Assembly (NCBI GenBank): GCA_029569255.1
Contig: JAKQUO010000019.1
Coordinates: forward strand, 87,175 to 151,174
Length of the DNA: 64,000 bases
Source of the DNA: Acidobacteriota bacterium
Lineage (GTDB): Bacteria; Acidobacteriota; Aminicenantia; Aminicenantales; Saccharicenantaceae
Direction of reading: 5' to 3'
Shown: positions 53,072-61,794 of the stretch, in pieces
Layout: every line of letters starts with the position of its first letter
Numbering within the stretch: position 1 is the stretch's first letter
The notes under the pieces: generated by a model
Told to the model about the DNA's origin: nothing
Database searches by the model: none
Seen by the model: the letters and a program-made list of their open reading frames with translations, nothing else
Translations under genes and position numbers: made by a program

Positions 53072-53124
53072 TGAAAACGCAGCATTCCTCCATCAAACAA
53101 GAAACGCCAAGACCTGCGTTTTCA
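53072..53124. repeat. Inverted repeat between the cDPG-synthase-like gene and carbamate kinase
   Basis: TGAAAACGCAG (53072-53082) and CTGCGTTTTCA (53114-53124) are perfect 11-bp inverted arms around 31 nt. The segment is clearly AT-richer than its neighbours. It is followed by CCCTTCGGG. Could be a partial terminator or mRNA stabiliser that tunes the downstream genes, or a small mobile remnant. Confidence 0.6.
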
Positions 53125-53177
53125 CCCTTCGGGCAAGCCGGTCCGGGGCTTGTGAATAATCCAGGCCAGGGGGCCCG

Positions 53178-54131
53178 ATGAGGCCGAAGATCGCCGTGGT
53201 CGCCTTCGGCGGCAACGCCATGCTGCCCGATCGCCAAAGAGGCCTGCAGGCGGAGCAGGAGCGGAACGCCCGGAGGGCGGCCGGGCTCATGGTCCACATC
53301 GTCGAGAAGGGCTACGAGCTCATCATCGTCCACGGCAACGGCCCCCAGGTCGGGAACCTCCTCATCCAAATGGAGAAGGCCGCGGACAGGATCCCCCCCT
53401 TCACCCTCGACGTCTGCGGGGCCATGACCGAGGGCAGCATGGGCTACATGCTCGAGCGCGCCCTGGTCAACGAGCTGCGGCGGCGGTCCATCGGCAAGGA
53501 GGTCGCCTCGCTCGTCACCCAGGTCGTCGTCGACAAGGACGACCCGGCCTTCGGCAGTCCGGCCAAGCCGGTGGGCCCCTTCTATTCGAGGCCCCGCGCC
53601 CGCCGGCTGGCCCGGGAGAAGGGCTGGACGATGGTCGAGGACGCCGGCCGGGGCTTCCGCCGGGTCGTCCCCTCGCCCCAGCCCGTCGCCGTCGTCAACG
53701 GCGGCGTCGTCCGCGAGCTCGTCGAGGCCGGCCGGATCGTCGTCGTCGCGGGCGGCGGGGGCGTCCCCGTCGCCGTCAAGCCCAACGGCCTCCTCGAGGG
53801 CGTCGAGGCCGTCATCGACAAGGACTACGCCGCCAGCCTGCTGGCCCGCGAGGTCCGGGCCGAGCTGTTCGTCATCCTGACCGCCGTCGCGCGCGTCTAC
53901 ATCGACTTCGGCCGGCCCGGCCAGAGAGGGGCCCCGATCCTGACCGTGGACGAGGCCCGGGCCCTCCTGGCCGAGGGCCAGTTCCCGCCGGGGTCGATGG
54001 GGCCCAAGGTCCGGGCCGCCGTCGAGTACATCGAGGCCGGCGGCCGGGAGGTCCTCATCACCAAGGACAGCCGGCTCAAGGCCGCCCTGGCCAACCGTTC
54101 GGGGACGCGGATCGTCGCGTCCGCCGCGTAG
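53178..54131 (+). CDS. arcC: Carbamate kinase
   Basis: 317 residues. Makes ATP from carbamoyl phosphate and ADP, giving CO2 and ammonia. Motifs: VAFGGNAMLP at the start, IVHGNGPQVGNLL, RRVVPSPQPVAVV, VAGGGGVPV, VIDKDYAASLLA, and GSMGPKVRAAVEYIEAGG. Length is canonical for the amino-acid kinase fold. It is followed 11 nt later by ornithine carbamoyltransferase, so the pair can phosphorolyse citrulline to gain energy. No arginine deiminase gene is present in the window. Confidence 0.96.
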   Translation: MRPKIAVVAFGGNAMLPDRQRGLQAEQERNARRAAGLMVHIVEKGYELIIVHGNGPQVGNLLIQMEKAADRIPPFTLDVCGAMTEGSMGYMLERALVNELRRRSIGKEVASLVTQVVVDKDDPAFGSPAKPVGPFYSRPRARRLAREKGWTMVEDAGRGFRRVVPSPQPVAVVNGGVVRELVEAGRIVVVAGGGGVPVAVKPNGLLEGVEAVIDKDYAASLLAREVRAELFVILTAVARVYIDFGRPGQRGAPILTVDEARALLAEGQFPPGSMGPKVRAAVEYIEAGGREVLITKDSRLKAALANRSGTRIVASAA

Positions 54132-54142
54132 GAGGAACCGCG

Positions 54143-55075
54143 ATGCAGAAAGATTTCCTGTCCGTCCGCGACCTGAGCGTCTACGAGTTCGGCAAGATGC
54201 TCGACAAGGCCGCGGAGGTCAAGAAGCGCCCGGACAAGTTCCGCAAGGCCCTCAAGGGCAAGATCCTGGCCATGATCTTCCAGAAGCCGTCCCTGCGCAC
54301 GCGGATGACCTTCGAAGCCGGCATGCTCCGCCTCGGCGGCGAGGCCATCTACCTCGCCCCCGCGGACATCCAGATGGGCAGCCGCGAGGGGGCCGCCGAC
54401 ATCGGCAGGAACCTCGAGCGCTGGATCGACGGGATCATGATCCGGACCTTCGGCCACCGGATCGCCGTCGACCTGGCCGCCAACACCGGGGTCCCGGTCA
54501 TCAACGCCCTGACCGACCTGTCGCACCCCTGCCAGGCCATGGCCGACTTCCTGACCCTGCGGGAGCACAAGGGCGCCCTGTCGGCCCTCAAGCTGGCCTA
54601 CGTCGGCGACGGCAACAACGTCTGCCACAGCCTCATGCTGGCTGCGGCCCGCGGCGGGACGAAAATGGCCGTCGCCACCCCGCCCGGCTACGAGCCCAAC
54701 CCCGAGGTCGCCGCCTGGGCCCGCGAGGACGGCCGCGACACCGGTTTCGAGCTGGTCCTGACGAACTCGCCCGAGGAGGCCGTGAGCGGCGCCGACGCCG
54801 TCTACACCGACGTCTGGGCGTCCATGGGCCAGGAGGCGGAGAAGGAGGCCCGGGCCCTGGTCTTCGCCCCTTACCAGGTCAACGCCAAGCTCTTCGCCCG
54901 GGCCAAGAAGGACGCCCTGTTCATGCACTGCCTGCCGGCCCATCGCGGCGAGGAGGTCACGGCCGAGGTCATCGACTCGCCGAACTCGGTCGTCTACGAC
55001 GAAGCCGAGAACCGGCTCCACGCCCAGAACGCCATCCTGATCGCCCTCATGGGCCGGACGAACGTCCATGACTGA
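54143..55075 (+). CDS. Ornithine carbamoyltransferase
   Basis: 310 residues. Interconverts ornithine + carbamoyl phosphate and citrulline. The carbamoyl-phosphate loop is FQKPSLRTRMTFE (a Leu variant of STRTR). The motif HPCQAMADFLT and the ornithine-specific SMG loop DVWASMGQE are present, as is HCLPAHRGEEV, so it is OTC and not an aspartate or acetylornithine enzyme. Linked to carbamate kinase, a catabolic role (arcB-like) is likely, but an anabolic argF role is not excluded. GGAGG precedes the ATG. It overlaps the next gene by 8 nt. Confidence 0.94.
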   Translation: MQKDFLSVRDLSVYEFGKMLDKAAEVKKRPDKFRKALKGKILAMIFQKPSLRTRMTFEAGMLRLGGEAIYLAPADIQMGSREGAADIGRNLERWIDGIMIRTFGHRIAVDLAANTGVPVINALTDLSHPCQAMADFLTLREHKGALSALKLAYVGDGNNVCHSLMLAAARGGTKMAVATPPGYEPNPEVAAWAREDGRDTGFELVLTNSPEEAVSGADAVYTDVWASMGQEAEKEARALVFAPYQVNAKLFARAKKDALFMHCLPAHRGEEVTAEVIDSPNSVVYDEAENRLHAQNAILIALMGRTNVHD

Positions 55076-57239
55076 CGAAGCTCCCCTCCTGACCGACGTC
55101 TCCGACGGGGACCTGGCCTTCGTCGAGCGGGAGCTCGAGCGGACGCCGCACCCGCTCGCCGCCAGGGACCTGGCGGCGAAGCTGGCCTTCGAGAAGACGG
55201 CCGCGGAGCGGACCCAGGACGTCAAGAAGTACGACCCCGTCGCCCGCTACGAGGTCGGCGACCTCATCGAGAAGGAGTACAGCGAGCCCCTGACCGTCGG
55301 CAGCAAGGCCGTCGAGCACTTCGAGGGCCGGGTCATCCTCAAGGTCGTCGCCAAGACGTTCTCGCCGCAGTTCGGCTGCGAGATGCTCGAGGTCGACTAC
55401 CCCGGCGGCGGCGTCTTCCGGAAATACATCGACTACATGAAGAAGACGCGGACCCAGGTCCTGCTGCCCTCCGATTGCGAGGGCCGCGGCCAGGCCGCCG
55501 AGATCATGGCCAAGGGCGACGACCCCCGCCTGACCGAGCTGCCCATGACCGAGCGGGACCTCAAGGCCCTCGAGAAAAACCTCCGGGCCCGCTTGGCCAA
55601 GGACCCGAACGTCTTCGCCTGGAACGACCTCTGGCAGCTGGCCGCCAAGCGCGTCGAGATCCCGCCCGAGAAGGTCCAGGAGATCCAGGCCGACATCGCC
55701 GCGGCCGGCTGTTCGGCCTCGACCGAGGACCTCGTCCGCAAGGTCTTCGGCCTCGAGGCCTCCAACGACCTCTTCGACCTGACCGCCCTGAGCCTCAACA
55801 CCCTGCTGGAGAAGAAATACAAGCGGGAGTTCATCCTCGTCTCCGATGCCGGCTGGGGCCGCTGGCACCTCAGGCCGGTCCTCAACGCCATGCCGGACGG
55901 CCTGGCCCTGGCCGCCCCGGCGGCCGAGTTCCCCGAGATCGAGGCGGCCGAGAGGCCCGAGATGAGCATCGTCCAGGACTTCCCGATCAAGGTCTACCTG
56001 ACCTGGCGGGAGATCGTCTCCGGCGGGCTCAAGGTCCCCCGGAGCCTGGGCAAGTCCCTGGCCCGCGTCCGCGAGTACACGTTCACCGAGACGGACGAGA
56101 ACAAGGCCTACACGCTGTTCTATTTCCCCAACGAGAGCTACTTCCTGGGGCTCCAGGACTTCTACGCCCAGCACAACATCCCCCAGGGCGCCAGCCTGAC
56201 CCTCGAGCGGACCGGGCCGGCGAGCTTCAAGTTCTGGGTCAAGAAATCGAAGAAGAAGATGTCCGTCCTCCGGCTCGGCTACGACGCCGAGACCGACATG
56301 TTCACGGACCCCGGCGGCGAGGCCCACACCTACGCCGAGCCCAACAAGATCATCTACATCGAGCGCGACACGCTCCTCCGCCTCCTGTCGATGGCCGAGG
56401 CGCGCGAGGGCCTCGGCCTCAAGGACTTTCTCGTCCTCGTCTTCAAGGACCCGGCCCTGGCCACGTCGGCCCATGCCCTCCATTTCCTCCGGGCCTACCA
56501 TCTCGTCGATGTCGTCCGCCAGACGACCCAGGAAGACGTCGAGACCGTCCTCCTGAACTCGCCGGAGTTCACCAAGTCCGACAAGAAGAAGGGCGTGTTC
56601 TCGTACCGCGAGCCCTTCGTCCCCGAGGAGGAAGCCCCTCTCGAAGGCGAATATCCCGAGGGCTACGGGGAGGCCGCGCCCGAGGCTTACGCGCCCGAGG
56701 AGGCGGCCCTCGAGGCCGTCGCCGAGGACATCCTCCAGGCCGAGCCCGACACCGGGCTCGAGACCGTCCCCGAGGGACCGGCCGGGAGGGCCGCTCCCGC
56801 CGCGGCGCCCGCGGCAGGCGGGAGGAAAGAGAAGCCGTTCAAGCGCAGGCGGCCGAAGGCCGAGGGCGAGAAGGGCCCGCGTCCCAAGAAGAGCGAACGC
56901 CGGGTCATCGAGGAGAAGATCGTCGAGGCGGAATCGGAGCGCGACGCCCTGGCCGCGGTCAAGGAAAAAGAGGAAGAGGTCTTCGAGCAGCGGGTCCGGG
57001 AGCGGCGGGAGAAGAAGGACGAGGTCAAGCCGGCCGCGGCCAAGCCGAAGGAGCCCAAGTTCGGCCTCTTCGGCGACCTGCTCAAGACGGCCCTCAAGAA
57101 GATGCCCAAGGAGCACGAAAGCGGCGAAGCGCCCGAAGAGCCTCGGCCCGAGCCGGGGCCGGGGCCGGAAGCCGCGGAGCCGCGGCCCGGGGCGCCGCAG
57201 GCCGCCGAGCCGGGCAAGCCCGAAGGCGAGGCTGAGTAG
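55068..57239 (+). CDS. Large uncharacterised protein coupled to ornithine carbamoyltransferase
   Basis: 723 residues, no signal peptide or membrane segment, so probably cytoplasmic. Residues 1-80 look helical (RDLAAKLAFEKTAAERTQ). Residues 60-150 look beta-rich, with YEVGDLIEKEYSEPLTVGS and CEMLEVDYPGGGVFRKYIDYMKK. A second globular region lies at about 290-500 (TFTETDENKAYTLFYFPNESYFLGLQDFY, then LRLGYDAETDMF). From 530 on it is low-complexity: Glu/Ala/Pro-rich, then a basic stretch KPFKRRRPK, a charged coiled coil, and a Pro/Glu tail. I do not recognise a family. The 8-nt overlap shows translational coupling to OTC; a regulatory or nucleic-acid-binding role is only a guess. Confidence 0.75.
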   Translation: MTDEAPLLTDVSDGDLAFVERELERTPHPLAARDLAAKLAFEKTAAERTQDVKKYDPVARYEVGDLIEKEYSEPLTVGSKAVEHFEGRVILKVVAKTFSPQFGCEMLEVDYPGGGVFRKYIDYMKKTRTQVLLPSDCEGRGQAAEIMAKGDDPRLTELPMTERDLKALEKNLRARLAKDPNVFAWNDLWQLAAKRVEIPPEKVQEIQADIAAAGCSASTEDLVRKVFGLEASNDLFDLTALSLNTLLEKKYKREFILVSDAGWGRWHLRPVLNAMPDGLALAAPAAEFPEIEAAERPEMSIVQDFPIKVYLTWREIVSGGLKVPRSLGKSLARVREYTFTETDENKAYTLFYFPNESYFLGLQDFYAQHNIPQGASLTLERTGPASFKFWVKKSKKKMSVLRLGYDAETDMFTDPGGEAHTYAEPNKIIYIERDTLLRLLSMAEAREGLGLKDFLVLVFKDPALATSAHALHFLRAYHLVDVVRQTTQEDVETVLLNSPEFTKSDKKKGVFSYREPFVPEEEAPLEGEYPEGYGEAAPEAYAPEEAALEAVAEDILQAEPDTGLETVPEGPAGRAAPAAAPAAGGRKEKPFKRRRPKAEGEKGPRPKKSERRVIEEKIVEAESERDALAAVKEKEEEVFEQRVRERREKKDEVKPAAAKPKEPKFGLFGDLLKTALKKMPKEHESGEAPEEPRPEPGPGPEAAEPRPGAPQAAEPGKPEGEAE

Positions 57240-57399
57240 CGGCCTTCTCCCTTCTTCGCGGAAGCCGTCTTTCACGGCAGCCTGGGCCCGGCAGCCGCGG
57301 TCTCTCAGGGCTTGGCTCGGGCTGGCGCGCCTTCGATCCGATCCCTCTCTTTCTGCTGCGACTTGAAAACGTCTCGCCCGGCTGAACGGACGAGCCGGC

Positions 57400-58473
57400 C
57401 TAGAGGATGTCCCGGACCGAGCCCTTGCGGCGGGTCACGCCCATCGAGTCGAGCAGCTCCAGGAGCGGGATCGAGTACTTGCGCGACAGGCCGGTCAGGG
57501 CCTTGAACTCGGCCACCGTCAGTTCCTTCCTGCCCGAGGCGCGGAGCTTGCGGACGATCCCGTCGAGCCAGTCCCGGTGAATGATGAAGCCGTCGGGGCC
57601 TTCGACGATCTTCTTCCGCTCGGCCAGGACGGCCAGCAGCGTCTGGAGCTTCCCCGGGGCCAGCCCGAGCTCGGCCCGGATCTCATCCAGGGAGACCGCG
57701 CCGGGGTCGCCGCCGAGCACCCTCTTCTCGAGCGCGGCCAGGGTCTCTTCCTCCCCCGGCGCGAGCGGGATGTGGAAATCGGGCAGCCGGACGGACCCCC
57801 CGTCCTCGACGATCCGGCCCTCCTTGGCCAGGAGCCGCAGGGCCAGGACGAGGACGGCCCGGGGGGTGTCGAAACGCGCCTCCAGCTTCTCCCGGGGCGC
57901 CCCGCGCTGGTTCGAGTGAGTCTTGTGATAACGGGCGAGGAAGGCGACGATCCGGCCGCGAAGGAAGGCCAGCCCGTCCTCGGCGATCAGGCGCAGGGGG
58001 TCGAAGGAGAGGATGCGGACCCGCCCCTCGGTCTCGAGCGCCCGGGCCAGCTCCTCGACGCGCGACGCGGACAGGCGCGCGAACGAGGCCAGGCGCCCCC
58101 CCTGGAGGCCTTCGAGGCCGTCCGCTTCGGCCAAGGCCAGGACCATGTCCTTCTCGCCGAGGGCCAAGCGGGCCAGGAGGTCCTTGCGCCGCGCCCGCGA
58201 CAGCCCGTCCGGCGGGGGCGGGTCGGGGAACAGGCAGGCGCCGCGGGCGACGGTCGCTCCGGCCGCCCGGAGCTCGAACGGGTCGCTCCAGCGGACATCC
58301 AGGGCCGGCGAGATCTCGATCCGCGCGAACGGCCTGTCCCGCCGGCCGGCGAAGGCGTAGTCCGTCAGGCGCGCGGCGGCGCTCCCGCCGAGGAACACGG
58401 CCTCGGCCCGGAACTCCCGGACGCCGCGGGGGAACGGGCCGTCCAGCACGGCGTCGAACGCGGACACCTTCAC
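57400..58473 (-). CDS. SelB-like C-terminal winged-helix protein lacking the GTPase domain
   Basis: 357 residues. The C-terminal 250 residues match the winged-helix tail of selenocysteine elongation factor SelB: a helical region with SNQRGAPREKLEARFDT, then LDEIRAELGLAPGKLQTLLAVLAERKKIV, and the closing ELTVAEFKALTGLSRKYSIPLLELLDSMGVTRRKGS. In front is a short beta domain (VREFRAEAVFLGG) that may correspond to SelB domain III. The EF-Tu-like GTPase and domain II are absent, and there is no room for them: GTG 58473 overlaps the rnr stop. GAGGAGG precedes the start. It may bind RNA hairpins without delivering tRNA-Sec, or work with a separate GTPase. Confidence 0.8.
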   Translation of the reverse strand: MKVSAFDAVLDGPFPRGVREFRAEAVFLGGSAAARLTDYAFAGRRDRPFARIEISPALDVRWSDPFELRAAGATVARGACLFPDPPPPDGLSRARRKDLLARLALGEKDMVLALAEADGLEGLQGGRLASFARLSASRVEELARALETEGRVRILSFDPLRLIAEDGLAFLRGRIVAFLARYHKTHSNQRGAPREKLEARFDTPRAVLVLALRLLAKEGRIVEDGGSVRLPDFHIPLAPGEEETLAALEKRVLGGDPGAVSLDEIRAELGLAPGKLQTLLAVLAERKKIVEGPDGFIIHRDWLDGIVRKLRASGRKELTVAEFKALTGLSRKYSIPLLELLDSMGVTRRKGSVRDIL

Positions 58474-60368
58474 CGGCGGCCCTCCTCCGGGTCCGCGGCC
58501 GGCATGAAGGTCATGCGGCGCAGGGCCGGATCGCAGGCGACCAGGACGACGCGGACGGCGTCGCCCAGCTCGAACGTCCGGCGCTTCCGCTTCGGCCGGA
58601 GCCGGCGGGCGGCCGGCTTGGGCTCGTACTCCCCCCGCAGCGAGGGGAACGGCAGGAGCCCGGAGACGAAGTACTCGTCGATCTCGACGATGAGGCCGGC
58701 CTTGACCACGTCGACGACGATGCCGCCGAACTCCTCGCCCAGGCGGTCCTTGAGGAAGCGGAAGATCCGCCACTCGAGAAGGGACTGCTCGGCCTCGGCG
58801 GCGTTGCGCTCCCGCTCGGACGACCGGGCCGCGATCGCCTCGAGCGGCAGCCGTGTCGGGCCCTCGCGGGCCAGCAGGGCCTTGAGGAGGCGGTGGACGA
58901 CGAGGTCGGGGTAGCGGCGGATGGGCGACGTGAAATGCGTGTAATCCGTCTTGGCCAGGCCGTAATGGCCGACGTTCCTCGGCGAATAGACCGCGAGCTT
59001 CATCGCCCGCAGGACCTGGATGCCGACGAACTTCTCTCCCGGCAGGCCCTTGGCCTTCTCGAGGACGCGCTGGAGGTCGCGGGACTTCGTCTTGGACGGT
59101 TCCGGCAGGGTCAGCCCGAAATTCAGGATGAGGTCGCGGAGCTTCTCCAGGTCGGCGACGGCCGGGGCCGGGTGGACCCGGTATATCGACGGCGCCTTCT
59201 TCTCCGAAAAACGCTTGGCCACGGCGACGTTGGCCGCGACCATGAACTCCTCGATCAGCCGGTGGGCCTCGTTCCGCTCGCTCGCGGCGACGGCGAGAAG
59301 CCGGCCCCCCTCGTAGACGAGCTCGGGCTCGACGAGGTCGAAGTCGAGGCCGCCCTCGGCCAGGCGCCGCCGCCGCAGGGCCTCGGCCAGCTCCCGCATG
59401 GCCAGGAGGCCGGGGGCGACGTCGGCGAACCGGGCCGACTCGCCCGCGTCCCCTTCGAAGATCTTGAAGACCGAGGTGTAGGTCAGGCGGTGCGCCGTCC
59501 GGATGACCGAGGGCGTGAACTCGGACCCGCGGACCCGGCCGTCCTCGCCGACCTCCATCAGGACGGAGAACGCGAGCCGCGCGACCCGCGGCCGCAGGCT
59601 GCAGAGGCCGTTCGAGAGCCGCTCGGGGAGCATGGGCAGGGTCAGGTCCGGGAAATAGACGCTCGTGCCGCGCTCGAAGGCCTCGCGGTCGAGGGCGCTC
59701 CCCGGCGTCACGTAGTGGGAGACGTCGGCGATGTGGACCCCCAGGAGCCAGCCGCCGGCCGGGAGCCTCCGGACGCTGACGGCGTCGTCGAAGTCCTGGG
59801 CCTTCTCGCCGTCGATCGTCACGGCCGTCCAGCCGCGGAAGTCCCGCCGGCCTTCGAGCGCCGCCGCCGGGACGCCGTCGGGGAAGGCGGCGGCTTCCTC
59901 GAGGGCCTCGCCGGCGAAGGCGGTCCGGAGGCCGTAGCGGCGGACGACCACCTGGGAATCGACCCCCGGGTCCTCCGGCCGGCCGAGGACGCAGGTGACG
60001 GCGAGCGTCGTCCGGTCGACCTCGACGATCGCGCCCGGCCCGGGGCGGAGGCGGCCGCGGGACTTGAGCGGGAGATCGTCCTGGTCGGGCGAGTCGAAGG
60101 GCTGGAGGAAGGGCGCCCCGCCCCTCTCCTTGTAGACGCCCAGGATCGCGGTCCGGCCCTTGGCCAAGACGCGCTCGACGCGGCCTTCGGGCTTGCCGAA
60201 CTTGCCCCGCTCCTCGACCGAAACGACGACCTCGTCGCCGGGCATGGCGCCCCGGGCGAAGCGGGCCGGGATGAAGATGTCCTCGCCGCCCGCCGCCGGC
60301 GTCACGAAGCCGAAGCCCGGACGGGCGGTGACGAAGCGGCCGCGGACGTTCTTCGTGCTGCTGGCCAT
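58470..60368 (-). CDS. rnr: Ribonuclease R
   Basis: 632 residues. Processive 3'-5' exoribonuclease that degrades structured RNA. Cold-shock-type OB folds are at the N-terminus (GRFVTARPGFGFVTPAAGGEDIFIP). The RNB catalytic domain contains AVTIDGEKAQDFDDAVSV with the metal-binding Asp cluster and HIADVSHYV. The HFTSPIRRYPDLVVHRLL block and a C-terminal S1 domain (GGIVVDVVKAGLIVEID) complete it. Shorter than E. coli RNase R (813) because the N-terminal helix-turn-helix and basic tail are reduced. Overlaps the SelB-like gene by 4 nt. Confidence 0.95.
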   Translation of the reverse strand: MASSTKNVRGRFVTARPGFGFVTPAAGGEDIFIPARFARGAMPGDEVVVSVEERGKFGKPEGRVERVLAKGRTAILGVYKERGGAPFLQPFDSPDQDDLPLKSRGRLRPGPGAIVEVDRTTLAVTCVLGRPEDPGVDSQVVVRRYGLRTAFAGEALEEAAAFPDGVPAAALEGRRDFRGWTAVTIDGEKAQDFDDAVSVRRLPAGGWLLGVHIADVSHYVTPGSALDREAFERGTSVYFPDLTLPMLPERLSNGLCSLRPRVARLAFSVLMEVGEDGRVRGSEFTPSVIRTAHRLTYTSVFKIFEGDAGESARFADVAPGLLAMRELAEALRRRRLAEGGLDFDLVEPELVYEGGRLLAVAASERNEAHRLIEEFMVAANVAVAKRFSEKKAPSIYRVHPAPAVADLEKLRDLILNFGLTLPEPSKTKSRDLQRVLEKAKGLPGEKFVGIQVLRAMKLAVYSPRNVGHYGLAKTDYTHFTSPIRRYPDLVVHRLLKALLAREGPTRLPLEAIAARSSERERNAAEAEQSLLEWRIFRFLKDRLGEEFGGIVVDVVKAGLIVEIDEYFVSGLLPFPSLRGEYEPKPAARRLRPKRKRRTFELGDAVRVVLVACDPALRRMTFMPAADPEEGRR

Positions 60369-60375
60369 GGCGCGC

Positions 60376-60975
60376 TCAGTGATAGAAAAGAGAGACGTGG
60401 GGGACGCGGAGGGCGGCCCGGGCGGCCCGGACCGCCAGCCGGCGGCCGGCCGCGTCCTCGGCGGCCGCTCCCTCCGCGGCCGCGGCCCGGACCCAGAGCA
60501 GCTCCTCGATGTCTTCCTCGGTCCGCTCGAGGGCGGCCTCGTCGGGCCGGCCGGCTCCGAGGACGTCGAGCGCCCGCCGGAGCAGGACGGCGACCTCCGC
60601 GTCCTCCCCCGCCGGCCCCTCGAGGGCTTTCTCGATCTCCCGGCGGACCCGGGCGGCCTTGTCCGGCCGGCCCGCCGCCGCGGCCGGGCCCCGGCCGCCG
60701 GCGCCCCGGTCGCGGTGCTGGGCGAAGGCCTCGTCGACCTGCTTCTCGCAGCGCCCGAGGGGAACGCCCCGCGCCGACCGTCCCCGCGACCTCAGCCCGT
60801 CGAACGTCCGGCCGATGCCCTCGAGGACGACGCGGAGGGGGATCCGGCGGGCCTCCCACGAGGCGATCAGGGCCTGGTCCCGCGGCGAGAGGAGGAACGG
60901 GGCGCCCCGGCGCTCGAGGAAGGCCCGGGCGATGGCCTGGTAATAGCCCCTGCGGTCCTTGTCGTCTTCGGTCAT
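60376..60975 (-). CDS. Uncharacterised protein between coaX and rnr
   Basis: 199 residues, no signal or membrane segment. The N-terminal 75 residues look ordered and helical (RGYYQAIARAFLERRGAPFLLSP, then ALIASWEARRIPLRVVLEGIGRTFDGL). The middle is Arg/Gly/Ala-rich and poorly conserved-looking; the C-terminal part is helical again and ends in PHVSLFYH. It has normal codon use and spacing of 19 nt from coaX and 7 nt from rnr, so it is a real operon member. I do not recognise the family; the rnr and tRNA-related company hints at RNA metabolism but does not prove it. Confidence 0.7.
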   Translation of the reverse strand: MTEDDKDRRGYYQAIARAFLERRGAPFLLSPRDQALIASWEARRIPLRVVLEGIGRTFDGLRSRGRSARGVPLGRCEKQVDEAFAQHRDRGAGGRGPAAAAGRPDKAARVRREIEKALEGPAGEDAEVAVLLRRALDVLGAGRPDEAALERTEEDIEELLWVRAAAAEGAAAEDAAGRRLAVRAARAALRVPHVSLFYH

Positions 60976-60994
60976 GGTCGTCCGGCCCCGGCGC

Positions 60995-61771
60995 TCAGGC
61001 CGCGGCGTCGCGGTTTCTCTCGTGGATGATGCGGAGCCCCATGAGGACGAGGTCGGGCTCGAAGGCCTCGATCGCCGGCAGCTCGGCCGCGACCTGGCCG
61101 CCGAAGCCGCCCGTGGCCACGACGCGGGCCGTCCCGCCGAGCTCCCCGCGGATCTCGGCGATCGTGTTGGTGACGAGGCCGATGTAGCCGAAATAGAGCC
61201 CCGACTGCATGCTGGCCACGGTCGTCCGGCCGATGGCCCGCTTGGGCTTGCGGATCTCGACCCGGGGCAGGCGGGCCGTCTTGAGGGTCAGCGCCTCGGC
61301 GGCGATCCGGATGCCCGGGGCGATGGCCCCGCCGAGGTACTCCCCTTTGGCCGAGATCGCGTCGAAGGTCGTCGCCGTCCCGAAATCGACGACGATGGCC
61401 GGCCCGCCGTATGTCTCGAAGGCCGCGACCGCGGCCGCGATCCGGTCCGCCCCGACCTCGAAGGGGTTCTCGTAGAGGATGGGCATGCCCGTCCTGAGGC
61501 CGGGGCCGACGACGAGAGGGGCCCGGCCGAAAAAGCCCCGGCAGACCTCCTCGATGACCGGGGTCAGCGGCGGGACGACGCTGGAGACGATGGCCGCCGT
61601 GATCTCGGCCGGCTCGAGCCCGGCCACCCGCATGAGATCGAGGAACGTGACCCCGTATTCGTCGCCGGTCTTGTCGCTGTCGGTCCGGACCTTCCAGCTC
61701 CTGAGGAGCGACCGGCCGTCGAAGACGCCGACGGCGATGACCGTGTTGCCGACATCGAACGCCAAGAGCAT
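60995..61771 (-). CDS. coaX: Type III pantothenate kinase
   Basis: 258 residues. First step of coenzyme A synthesis, needing a monovalent cation and not feedback-inhibited. ASKHA-fold motifs: AFDVGNTVIAVGVFDG at the start, ENPFEVGADRIAAAVAA, VVDFGTATTFDAIS and GGAIAPGIRIAAEAL, ATGGFGGQVA near the end. Start ATG 61771 with GGGAGGG upstream is better than 61798. It follows birA by 23 nt; the birA-coaX pair is common in bacteria. CoA supply also feeds the acpS and AcsA-like enzymes at 22-24 kb. Confidence 0.96.
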   Translation of the reverse strand: MLLAFDVGNTVIAVGVFDGRSLLRSWKVRTDSDKTGDEYGVTFLDLMRVAGLEPAEITAAIVSSVVPPLTPVIEEVCRGFFGRAPLVVGPGLRTGMPILYENPFEVGADRIAAAVAAFETYGGPAIVVDFGTATTFDAISAKGEYLGGAIAPGIRIAAEALTLKTARLPRVEIRKPKRAIGRTTVASMQSGLYFGYIGLVTNTIAEIRGELGGTARVVATGGFGGQVAAELPAIEAFEPDLVLMGLRIIHERNRDAAA

Positions 61772-61794
61772 CGTTACCCTCCCTGACGGGGCCC

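Noticed and set aside
57240-57399. Small gene or RNA in the gap between the 723-residue protein and the SelB-like gene
   Set aside because: No open frame with a ribosome site, no stable hairpin and no T-tract; I see nothing supportable there.
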